Source: Epiperipatus broadwayi
Lineage: Eukaryota > Onychophora > Udeonychophora > Euonychophora > Peripatidae
Reading direction: 5' to 3'
Length of the DNA: 64,000 nt
Assembly (NCBI GenBank): GCA_028023455.1
Contig: JAQFVV010000152.1
Span: 1,736,001-1,800,000 of the forward strand
Of this stretch, positions 12,642-23,647 are shown in pieces. The notes under the pieces were generated by a model, which saw nothing but the letters and a program-made list of their open reading frames with translations, was not told where the DNA came from and made no database searches. A program made the translations under genes and the position numbers. Each line of letters starts with the position of its first letter. Position 1 is the stretch's first letter.

Positions 12642-14024
12642 CATATGTCATATGGTCAGTATGTCCTACTACTGCATACTTCCACTCAAAGTAAGGATAC
12701 TAATTATGATTGACTAGCAGATCAATGACATAATAGAAAGAAAATATATAAACACAGTATGTTATATATGGTAGGTATGTCTCTGCTGAGTACTACTGCT
12801 TGAAATAAGTTTAAAAATGCAAGTAATCAGCAGAAGCAGATGGTATAATACTCATTTATGAATAAATAAGACATCTGTAAATGAACATTATACATAAACA
12901 AAACAAACAAAAATAAAAGTATATCAGTTCAAGAAAATTTAATACACACCTTTATCTTCTCATGCTTGCCCATTTCCACCAGAGGGTATCCTACATAAAA
13001 CTATAACCCTTAATAACTTAAAACAATCAGTCTTACATAATTTATTTAATTCTATTATTTCAGCTGTTTTACCCAGAATATCACTAATCAGTATTCTTCA
13101 TTTTAATGATTAAATTATTATTTTTACAATTTCTATATTTATAGCTAATGCAAATATTAAGTTTTAACACATGATAAGAGTTTTCAATAATAAATTATTT
13201 TATTAAAAATATTTTTTTACATATTTACTAATTAAACTGTAGCATGACCAACAAAAAATATCATTCCCATGTCATATTAATTTATAAACAGACTATTCTT
13301 ACATAAAATTAATCATAAAAAGTTATAAAACATTTTCAATATAAATTAAACATAGAAGGTAAAATATCTAATATTAGTTATAGATAGTAACAATAATATA
13401 TTCAAAGTTTTTACACATCTTTTTTGTCACTAAGAGCTCAAGTTCTGAATTCAGGTATTGTTAGACTTTTTGTAGATTCAGTCTGTACAAACATAGCTAT
13501 GTCCGAAGAAACTTCTATCATGGTTGTTGGTCTTGATTAGTGCAGTAGTCTTTACTAACTTGTGTTTACTCTGTTTCTTTATTGGGTAGCAGCAGACAGA
13601 ATTTTTTCTGTTGATAACCAGTTGTTTTATTTTTAAAGCAATAGATACTTTTGAACTTTAAGTGGCATATAATTCATATATAAACTGGACACAATTCTCC
13701 TTAAACTAGTTCTATATTATTTGACAGCTTCTTAGCAACTTTTGATAGTCATAGCATGAAACTGGCCAGCTTGGCATGAGTGGAGGTAATGATGGTATAT
13801 GTTGTTTTCCATTATATTTTAACATAAAGCATACCAATAAAACAAAGCCGAATCCACAAAAAGCAATTAAAACAGAATCAGCAATTAAAGCGGAATAAAA
13901 ATTCAAAGCAGAATAATTTACAATCTTCTGACAGACTCTACTTATTATATACTGAGTTATTTTATCAGGAAAATTAGTCTCCATCCTGAGTAATTTGCAT
14001 CTTTACCTATTGGTAGTAGATAAC
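12256..14024. repeat. Duplicated segment, copy 2, with tandem ~120-bp units
   Basis: Counterpart of 2,990-3,693, 6,424-6,630 and 7,576-8,340. About four tandem units lie at roughly 12,460-12,860, interrupted by a TA array. No coding function. The minus open frame at 13,712-13,984 has no counterpart in copy 1. Confidence 0.7.
12574..12638. repeat. (TA)n microsatellite
   Basis: About 32 TA units inside one of the ~120-bp tandem units. It is absent from the matching unit in copy 1. Confidence 0.97.
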
Positions 14025-15536
14025 TCCTAAATTTCTAAACATCACATGATCACTATCTCATACTAGCACAATAATTGTTATTAAACAATTCAAAACAAAA
14101 CAACACTCTCCATATAGTAGTGCCATCTTGTGCTAACAAGAGCAATCAATGAATGCCAGAAGGCTTGTGCATAAAATCCCTATCTAGTGCCTACTCATCC
14201 AATATCCCCAGACTAGTTTCTGGCTTGTGGCCTTCATCAGTGAGGAGCCTTGGATCTGAGAGCACTTCACCTAGATCTTAGGATCTAATGCAACCCTCCA
14301 GCACCCACCTTTTAACTCTATTTAACTACAAAACTATGAGAATGAAATTGAAAACACTATTAATATTTTCAATCCAAGCTCAATAGCTTATATAGTCATA
14401 TGGGTCTGAACTCAATTCAGTACCCATACATTTTGGTGTCTTTGGCTCTTTAACAACCATAGCCACCACTATCCTATTAGGCAGGATTGGTGTTAAACCA
14501 CTAAACATCACATGATCACTATCTGATACTAGCACAATAATTGTTATTAAACAATTCAAAACAAAACAACACTCTCCATATAGTAGTGCCATCTTGTGCT
14601 AACAAGAGCAATCAATGGATGCCAGAAGGCTTGTGCATAAAATCCCTATCTAGTGCCTACTCATCCAATATCCCCAGACTAGTTTCTGGCTTGTGGCCTT
14701 CATCAGTGAGGAGCCTTGGATCTGAGAGCACTGCACCTAGATCTTAGGTTCTAATGCAACCCTCCAGCACCCACCTTTTAACTCTATTTAACTACAAAAC
14801 TATGAGAATGAAATTGAAAACACTTCCGATCTAATAGAGTTAAAAGGTGGGTGCTGGAGGGTTGCATTAGATCCTAAGATCTAGGTGCAGTGCTCTCAGA
14901 TCCAAGGCTCCTCACTGATGAAGGCCACAAGCCAGAAACTAGTCTGGGGATATTGGATGAGTAGGCACTAGATAGGGATTTTATGCACAAGCCTTCTGGC
15001 ATCCATTGATTGCTCTTGTTAGCACAAGATGGCACTACTATATGGAGAGTGTTGTTTTGTTTTGAATTGTTTAATAACAATTATTGTGCTAGTATGAGAT
15101 AGTGATCATGTGATGTTTAGTGGTTTAACACCAATCCTGCCTAATAGGATAGTGGTGGCTATGGTTGTTAAAGAGCCAAAGACACCAAAATGTATGGGTA
15201 CTGAATTGAGTTCAGACCCATATGACTATATAAGCTATTGAGCTTGGATTGAAAATATTAATAGTGTTTTCAATTTCATTCTCATAGTTTTGTAGTTAAA
15301 TAGAGTTAAAAGGTGGGTGCTGGAGGGTTGCATTAGATCCTAAGATCTAGGTGCAGTGCTCTCAGATCCAAGGCTCCTCACTGATGAAGGCCACAAGCCA
15401 GAAACTAGTCTGGGGATATTGGATGAGTAGGCACTAGATAGGGATTTTATGCACAAGCCTTCTGGCATCCATTGATTGCTCTTGTTAGCAAAAGATGGCA
15501 CTACTATATGGAGAGTGTTGTTTTGTCCTAAATTTC
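14025..15536. mobile_element. Large palindromic foldback element with 11-bp target duplication
   Basis: TCCTAAATTTC flanks the insert on both sides (14,025-14,035 and 15,526-15,536). The matching site at about 8,345 has no insert. The left arm is a partial tandem dimer: unit start ATCACATGAT recurs at 14,041 and 14,517, a 476-bp period. The right arm, from 14,833, is the reverse complement of the left, with under about 1% differences by eye. The centre (14,823-14,832) reads CTTCCGATCT, an Illumina adapter end, so the central join may be false even though the outer insertion looks real. Each unit carries CTGATGA-hairpin-GAAAC (14,915-14,939 and 15,381-15,405, plus strand). The two identical 68-residue frames in the arms are repeat sequence, not genes. 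Confidence 0.8.
14823..14832. other. Probable Illumina adapter remnant (CTTCCGATCT)
   Basis: The last 10 bases of the TruSeq adapter sit exactly where the two palindrome arms meet and where homology to the repeat unit breaks on both sides. Confidence 0.75.
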
Positions 15537-15904
15537 ATTATGGTCCATGGCGTATTTGTTTTTATAAAATTTTAATCTTGAAAGAGATTATACTAAAATA
15601 ACTGGCAATGCTTTGATTAAATTATATGGATATTTATCTTTGTAATCAGCTAATCTATTTATTTAGAATATAATTATATAATATATAATAATGTCATTTC
15701 CATCCACTAATTATAAAATTATTTAGCAATTATTTAATCTTAACTTTTTCTTTTTTGCAATGCCTTAATTAATTAATTCATTTTTATAACAATCCTTTAT
15801 TTCTAATACAATGCTTACATATCATCCATCTAATAACAGTTTTGATTGCCCCTTCAAAACTATAAAATATATACACAATAAATATACAAATTATATAAAA
15901 TACA
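15537..15904. repeat. End of duplicated segment, copy 2, then AT-rich spacer
   Basis: Homology to 8,345-8,540 continues to about 15,730. The rest is AT-rich and featureless up to the Penelope arm. Confidence 0.55.
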
Positions 15905-16069
15905 TATATATAATATATCCCCTTAAATACATGAATACATATAAAACCACATAAATAAACTCAAACATTTTAATCTGAAATCTTTTTCTTTTCCCTTACT
16001 AAAATTATATTCTTTAATTGTTTAAAAAAAATTTCCATACATTTTACATACATATACTTATTTTTTAAT

Positions 16070-16093
16070 TTCAGACGTGTGCTCTTCCGATCT
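16070..16093 (+). other. Illumina TruSeq read-2 adapter sequence embedded in assembly
   Basis: Twenty-four consecutive bases match the end of the TruSeq read-2 adapter; the last 12 are GCTCTTCCGATC followed by T. A chance match is not credible. It interrupts the left Penelope arm where the right arm has an AAT-rich stretch. Confidence 0.97.
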
Positions 16094-16889
16094 TATTTCC
16101 CCATATATACTTTCTTACTATATTCTTATTCTATTATTTTATATCCTCCAAATATTACACTTATTTTTTTTATTCTTTTATTATTTTTAACTTTATATCT
16201 TCTTTTAATCCATGTTTATAACCTTATATTTTATACCCATAATTTATAATTTAATATTACATTTATAAGATATTAACATATTTATGTACCAATTCTTATT
16301 TATTTCATTCATTTTTACTTCTACTTTTTTATTTATAATACTTACATAAACCTTTTTTTATTTACTTTATATATCCCCTATACATCTCATAAACATTAAA
16401 TCTAATCTTTAAACTCTTCAATTATTCTACACTTAAACTATTCTGTAAAACCAACTTCTTCCTATAAAACCTTGTTTAACTTTTATTTATTTCCCTATTT
16501 ATTTTATTATTATAATAATAATGTCAATATAACTCTAACACTTAATCTTTTACATTTTTTAATTCTCCTTACCTTCCATCATTCTTTTTTTACAGTTAAA
16601 TTGTTTTTCACTTTAGTTTACATTTAAATCTATAGCTTCTATACATTACCTCCCTCTATTGCTTTTTTTATTAATTAATTTTTTCAACTTAACTTTAAGT
16701 TTAATCTTACACTTTTATTATAACTTTTATATTAAAATTTTCCTCAAACCTAAATCTTTATTTATTCTTGGTCTAATACTATTTATATAAATATCTTCTT
16801 TAATTTTTTATTCTCTCCTACTTTCTGTAAAATGTAACATTTTAATACACTCTTTATCAAACTCATATCCTGTCTCCAATCTGTGCATG

Positions 16890-17778
16890 TATATTTTTTA
16901 GATGTAAAAGATAGTAATGTGGCTAAAATTTATGGGGTATGTAAAATATTAAAAGGTTTACCATTAAGACCAATTATAAATGGAAAAGGATTATATTTTA
17001 GTAAGGTTTCTAAATGGATGGCAAATAAAGTATTGAAAAAAATATATAGATAAAGGAAGCAGTTCATTTATAAAAAATAATATTTTAATAAATGATAAAA
17101 GAAAGATAGTAGATAAATATAATAATTATAGGTTAACTTTCATTAAGATGGATGTCATATCAATGTATATGAACATTAATGTAAAAAAGCAATAGAAATA
17201 TTAATTGGTAGATATGAAAGGGATAATAATAAATGTGTGAAAATACCTATAGAAAAATTAAAACAAATTATAGAAATATGTTGTAAGGAAATAACATTTA
17301 AGTATAAAGAAGGTTATTATAAGTAGAAGCAAGGTTTGCTAATAGGGGGAGCTTTAAGTGGGGTTTTAAGTACTATTTATATAGAAGAATTAGAAAGATA
17401 ATGTTAGAAAGTGGTAATGTACTGATATTTATTAGGAGATATATGGATGATTATTTATTAATATTTAACACCTCACAGTGGCAAATAGATTTATTTATTG
17501 AAGAAGTTAATAAAATAGATGAAGGAATTAAATTTATTGTGGAAAAGGAAAAAAATTATAGAATGGTATATTTAGATATAGGATTAAAGAAATATTATAA
17601 GGAAGGGAAATATAAGATACAAACATCAATATATAAAAAGAATAACATGTATAATATTGCTAATTGGTCTTCAAATATAGATATAAAGTATAAGAGAAGT
17701 ACAATATGTTTTAAAATTTACAGGCCAATAAATTATTGTTTGGATGTAGATGAATATATTAATCAAAAAAAAAGTTAA
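16890..17778 (+). pseudogene. Penelope-like reverse transcriptase, degraded
   Basis: RT landmarks appear in order over several frames. LKGLPLRPIINGKG is at about 16,948-16,990. The motif A-like KMDVISMYMNI is at about 17,147-17,179, with the Asp kept. The motif B-like QGLLIGGALSGVL is at about 17,332-17,370. RRYMDDYLLIF, the YxDD box, is at about 17,434-17,466. The last open stretch (17,401-17,778, 125 residues) carries YMDD and the thumb region. In-frame stops (for example just before the motif B region) and shifts make it non-functional. YMDD rather than the more usual YVDD is worth noting. Confidence 0.8.
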
Positions 17779-18390
17779 TTAAAGAAGAATTAATAAGTTA
17801 TGAATATCCAGAAACGCTTCCAAATAACAATAATAAAAAGATAGAAAAGAATATGAAAGATGAATATAAAACAAGAGATAGGAATAAAGAGATAATTAAA
17901 AAAGAAACAGCTTATGTAGGTTTAAAGATAGGAAATAATTATATTGGGAAGAATTTAAATAGAATTATAAACAAAATTAATACAAAGTATATTGAAGTAT
18001 TGAAAGTAAAAATAGTTAATAAGAAAAGGAAGAATATAATAGAAATATGAGAGAATAAATATGAATGCTTAGATAAGACAGAGTATAATAAAACTAATGG
18101 AGTTTATGAAATTATTGTAAGGATTGTAAAATTAAGAATAAAGAGGTAATGAAATATGTGGGAGAGACTAAGAATTCAATTTATAGAAGATTAATACAAC
18201 ATAAATATGATAGGAATTTCCAATATATATTCACAGATTGGAGACAGTACATGAGTTTGATTAAGAGTGTATTCAAAATGTTACATTTTACAGAAAGTAG
18301 GAGAGAAAGAAAGTTAAAGAAGCTATTTATATAAATAGTATTAGACCAAGAATGGATAAAGATTTAGGTTTGAGGAAAATTTTAATATAA
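17779..18390 (+). pseudogene. Penelope-like linker and GIY-YIG endonuclease, frameshifted
   Basis: A short linker frame (17,853-18,050) leads into the endonuclease. NGVYEII (the GIY half, about 18,098-18,118) is followed by a one-base shift. Next come CKDCKIKNKEVMKYVGETKN (C-x2-C insert and the YIG-like YVGET) and IYRRLIQHKYD. This matches the Penelope endonuclease, which has a Cys pair between GIY and YIG and a conserved Arg after it. The C-terminus (to about 18,390) lies in the right inverted arm. Confidence 0.8.
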
Positions 18391-19247
18391 AAGTTATTAT
18401 AATAAAAGTGTAAGATTAAAATTAAAGTTAAGTTAAAAAATTAATTAATAAAAAAATCAATAGAGGAAGCTAATGTATAGAAAGCTATAGATTTAAATGT
18501 AAACTAAAGTGAAAAATGGTTTAACTGTAAAAAAGAAAATGGATGATGGGAGGTAAGGAGCATTAAAAAAGATAAAAAATTAAGTGTTAGAGTTAATTGA
18601 GATGATTATTATTATTATGATGATAAAATAAATAGGGAAATAAATAGGAATTAAACAAGATTTTATAGGAAGAAGTTGGTTTTACAAAATAGTTTAAGTG
18701 TAAAATAATTGAAGAGTTTAAAGATTAGGTTCAATGTTTATGAGATGTATATGGGACATATAAAGTAAATATAAAAAAAAGGTTTAAGTAAATATTATAA
18801 ATAAAAAAGTAGAAGTAAAAATGAATGAAATAAATAGGAATTGGTATCTAAATAAGGTTAATATCTTATAAATGTGATATTTAATTATGAATCATGGGTA
18901 TAAAATATAAGGTTATAAACATGGATTAAAAGAAGGTATAAAATAAAAATAAGAAGAATAATGAAAATAAGTGTAATATTTGTAAGATATAAAATAATAG
19001 CATAAGAATACAGTAAGGAAGTATATATGGGGAAATAATAATAATAATAATTATAAAAAAATAATTAAAAAGTAAGTATATATATATATGTAAAATGTAT
19101 GGAAATTTTTTAAAGAATTAAAGAATAGAATTTTAGTAAGGGAAAAAGAAAAGATTACAAATTAAAATGTTTGAGGAGTTTATTTATTTATGTGGTTTTA
19201 TATGTATTCATGTATTTAAAGGAATATATAAATGTTTGTATATATAT

Positions 19248-22200
19248 TCTGCCCTTGTCGTCATCATGTGTAGCTCCACTACACCTCAGGCCAATCACAT
19301 TGAGGGCCACAATCTGCCCTTTTCTAACACCTCAGGCCAATCTAACCGCCCCGTTCTGCATCTCCACTTCCCCCAAAAATAAATATAATATAGTGAAAAT
19401 CACCTAACCGGGTTCTAGCTCTAATAAATAATGAAATAGTCAATTAAATGCTTTACTAGCTCAAGTTTCTTAAAATTAACTTAGGTTCTGTTTTAAACTA
19501 ACTCAAATAAATATTCAGGAAATTCATGAGACTAGAAGTGGAAATACGGGTGACAATAGATTACATTGAGATAATATCCCACAGGATACCACCTCAATGG
19601 CATAAGAACACTATCCCCCCTTATACTACTATTACATATAATAACTACATAGTATTCTTATGACTTCCGCAACTTCTAATCACTAAGACTCATTTAACAA
19701 TTAAAGTAATAATCTTTTATCTCTAATAACAATAATAGTAATCATCTAGCTCAAATGAAATAATCTCAGGTTCTTAAATTTATTCGCATGTTAATAACAT
19801 ATGGTAGCAAAATATGATAAGGGATTTTATGTCATAATCTACTACTCTGAAATTAGATTAATAATAAAACAATAATAATCACAATCTTTATTGCCTAATC
19901 CAACTAGTACAGCTTTCTTTCATCGCAAATTTATAACCGTAATAAATTAGTTAATAATCTAATATCCCCTTTTTTATCTTTAAGTAATAAAATAAATTAA
20001 TAAGTGGCAGTGTTTAGATAATCTGATAAATAAAGCAAGTGGCAACTAATAGCATATAATTTAGCAAAATATTATGATAATGGATTGATGACCAGTAACG
20101 CAATGCAATTTTATAATTATTTAATTTCAAGAACCTCAATAAATATTTAAGATTAAACATACTTCTCTATTTATCTTTTGTCAAACAATCATATACTTAG
20201 TTTAATGGTTGTGAACATACCCTGTAATTCATGCAATGATGTAGAGAAAACAAAACTCAGACATAAGTTTTAATAAACAAATTTTAAAATTTTATTAACA
20301 TCAATAAAAATAAATAAAACAAACAAATCCATCTACATCTATTTACAAGGATATCCTCATTTTTCTTTACACTACAATAGCTGAATTATACACATTTATA
20401 TTTCTTTTATCATTAATTAAACTTATTATGCCTTTTAAAAGTTATTTATTTATTTCTCATTAGGTTTATCATATCACTTATTTTAACTATTTTATGGGTA
20501 ACACCATTCTTTACCTTTTAATATTAAAGTTACTGTATTATAAATTATCTATGTGGATAAACATCATTTATAACATCATAATTTTACAATCAATATGGTT
20601 TTTAAAAGAAAATTACATTTTCTTGTAACTTTATATAAGTCACTCCGCATATTATTCAAATATTATTATTACTTTTAACGTTTGTTCTCCAATGCTCGTA
20701 AACTATAATACGTTTATTCCATAAGCCATACTCATGTATAATACTATAACATGGGTTTAATTATCACCTGTTACAGTTTCACATATACTTAACAATAAGA
20801 AAACGTGAAATTATATTTAATATTTTTGTATATTTCTATTTGGATATACTTTTATAAAATTATAGTTCATTTCTTAAAAAAAAATTAAAATAATTCTCTA
20901 ACTCCTTCCCTTCTTAGGATATCTGCATCTTTCTTTCAATAATCATAATCTACTCTTCGTTAACACTTAACTATTCTTATTCCAAATAATAGCATGACAT
21001 ACATTCTAAAATATCTATTGTTTCCCTTTTAATAGACTTATCATATAACGATGTAGTTGCAAGAAATACAGATAAAGATAGCGAAAGATGTATAGGATAT
21101 CGGAAGATAGATAGATAACTTATCCGCAATATACTTCAAAAATTTATGGAACAGTGTGAATAGGTCCGACATTCATTGTCTAATAACCTTGGCGATAAGC
21201 ATGATGTGGCAGCTATTTACTCAGCTTTACCAAACATCTAGTACGACTCACAAGAAATATATAAAATACCACTGTCCAAGACAACATGTGTACCAGTCAT
21301 AGGGCTTTGTTAACTACACTGATTAACATCTAAAACTACCTATTATTTCATTCCCTGTAGCATCCTAGTTTTTAATACATCCTCTTGGTTTCCGAATCAC
21401 CACGTACTACCAAGTCACTACCCAAACTATCTCTCAAAATGTTTACTGTATCCAACATCGATAAAATACTAACTACCTTTTAAAACAATAAACAAAATTC
21501 GCTAATATAAAACATTTCCCTATTCCATAAGAACAATTTGTCTTGCTTTATTACACTGTAGGTTCAACATCTACGTTTTGTTAAAATAACATTTAAATAT
21601 CCCAATCGGAAAATTAACAGAAAATATCACATAACCATCGGTTATATTGAACTATATTAATAACACATAAAATGATTATCGTATGCATATTTTTAAAATC
21701 TAATCACATCTCAAAGTGTTTTAGAGTGTTGTTTTCAAAATGCGTTTTACAACAATAATAACAATAAACTTTTGCGCTACATTCATTCGATTCTCAGCTG
21801 ATCTAAATAAATAAAACATACATTATATCAATAATAATTATAAATGTTACCAAAAACAATCTTTATCTTCCTATCAGAGTTCGTAGTAGGTTTCTTTCTC
21901 TTCGAGCATCGCAAATATACAAATTTCCACATACATACAATTTTATTTTAAAATTCAAAATCAAAACATATTATTTCATATAATGTTATATCACGAATTA
22001 ATGTATTTTGTTTTCCCTATCACTATCTAAAACTTAATGTTTAACTTAGATTAGTAAAGAAAATAATTCAAACCATAATCACATATTTTTCTGACGGTAA
22101 ATCTTGGTTAGTCCCATAATATTTATTATTTCTTCTTTTGTCCGAATGTTCTCCTTTATGCTTATTAAAGTTTTAAATAAATTAGTTCATTTAATAAACT

Positions 22201-23647
22201 GTTTAGATGATCTTTAGTTTTAGTGTTTAATCCAAAATTATTAGAAAACATTTTATTTAGTTATCCCATGAAGCTTTTTAATGTTCTGGCGAATATTACC
22301 TAGGCGCGTTGATGCATCTTTATTTCTAGTTAAACTACAATTATTTAATAATTACGGTACCAATTGCATTTTCCATGGATCCAATATTTTATATTTCTCT
22401 TCTGTAAAATTTTTTTTTTTCTTTAGGCAAGTGTTTTCCTTGGTAAACTTCATTTTCATTCATTATTATTTTATATACACTACTTCCGATCTTTAACTAT
22501 TTTTCTAAAGTATTTTCTCAAGTCATCTTAAAGAAAGCAATTCAAACTATTTCAATATTAAAATTCCTTTTGTCCATTTATTCTTATACGAATAATACTT
22601 ATTTTTATTTTCCATTATCTTCATTATCTTTGCGCACAATGTCCTTTCATTGATTTTATACGCACGAAAGTAGCTTTCATAGTGATACGCTATATAAACT
22701 ATATCAACGAATAATATTAACATATTTGGAACATTATAAAATTTACAACTTGGTTTAAGAATCTATCCATTTTCTATTGAAAACTCCGATTATATTTCGA
22801 TAGAATTCACTGGCAGGTTACTGTAAAGTTAGTGAAACCATTACTATGAAAAACTTTTTTTTTAAATTTTATTCTAAGATTCTCTTCGGATGATTTTTAA
22901 ATTGTCAGTTGGTTTCTTTCAAAGATATTATTAAAATTATAATAAAATTGACTAATAAATTGAAAAAAGAAAAAAATTTTAGAGAGCTTAAAATTTTATC
23001 TCTGCTCTGGAGTCAACACATTTTTGTTCTCCCCCGTTTATACAATTAGTTGGCGCAATTTTGGTTGTCTGCCAAGATCTATTTTTTATTGGTCAATCCC
23101 TACTTGGATTTATAAACAATTTCTAAAGTTTTAAAATCATGACATAATAGACTTAAATGTTAACTCATTATTATTTTTAAATCAATTATTATCTATTACA
23201 ATTTAACCACCTTTAAAACAATTTTGAAACAATAATTAATAAAGGTGTATACTACTTATTTTTATTATGATGTGTGACAATTCCATCCACTTCTATAATA
23301 TACTATTTAAATATTTTAATTATTAGTATTAATTTAAACTGGTGCTTATACATAGAATATTTCAGACAGTCACGTAGTCATTTCCGGTGTTTAGTCTAAT
23401 TTTATCTGTCTTAATAAATTTGCTACTTATATTATATAAAATAATTATATAAAATTTTGAAAAACAATTTAGAAAAATATAGAATTAGATACAATTCTCA
23501 CCATCACAATACTTATTATTAAATATATCATATTAATCTTTTACTGCTTAATATAGTCTATAATTTTAAATACTATATAATATTAATTTTAAAATTTTTT
23601 AGTAATTGACCATTTATAACCATCATTGACCTATAGAAAAGGGCACA
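19248..23647. repeat. Unidentified ~4.4 kb non-coding repeat, copy A
   Basis: Aligns throughout with 44,035-50,184 (minus the Merlin insert): for example CCACCTCAATGGCATAAGAACACTATCCCCC (19,589 and 44,289), GTCATAGGGCT (21,296 and 45,986), TTATTGGTCAAT, and the 3' end CTATAGAAAAGGGCACA. Indels of all sizes and no shared open frame mean it is not protein coding. Its ends, TCTGCCCTT and (reversed) TGTGCCCTT, lie directly in TA-rich runs. It could be a very long LTR, a large non-autonomous DNA element or a retroelement UTR; I cannot say which. A partial ~65-bp duplication (TCTGCCCTT...CAGGCCAATC) lies at 19,248-19,345. Confidence 0.75.
22483..22492. other. Possible Illumina adapter remnant (CTTCCGATCT)
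   Basis: Same 10-base adapter end as at 14,823, inside repeat copy A where alignment to copy B becomes poor. Ten bases alone is weaker evidence, but the other hits make it likely. Confidence 0.6.

Larger units (their letters stand above)
15905..19245 (+). mobile_element. Penelope-like retroelement with long inverted arms
   Basis: The central plus-strand relic (RT then GIY-YIG endonuclease, the Penelope order) is flanked by inverted arms. The left arm, about 15,905-16,885, is the reverse complement of the right arm, about 18,225-19,245. The right arm contains the endonuclease C-terminus plus 3' UTR. The left arm is therefore an inverted copy of the 3' end, an arrangement known for Penelope terminal repeats. 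The arms differ by scattered substitutions and indels. The left arm has adapter sequence at 16,070-16,093 in place of a (TAA)n-rich stretch present at about 19,035-19,070 in the right arm. Confidence 0.8.

Noticed and set aside
14541-15080. Two identical 68-residue open frames on opposite strands
   Set aside because: They are the same bit of the palindromic repeat read from each arm; no motif and no similar frame kept intact in other family members.
21100-21115. ATCGGAAGA as another adapter remnant
   Set aside because: The flanking bases do not extend the adapter and the matching position in repeat copy B (AAGGAAGA) explains it by ordinary substitution.
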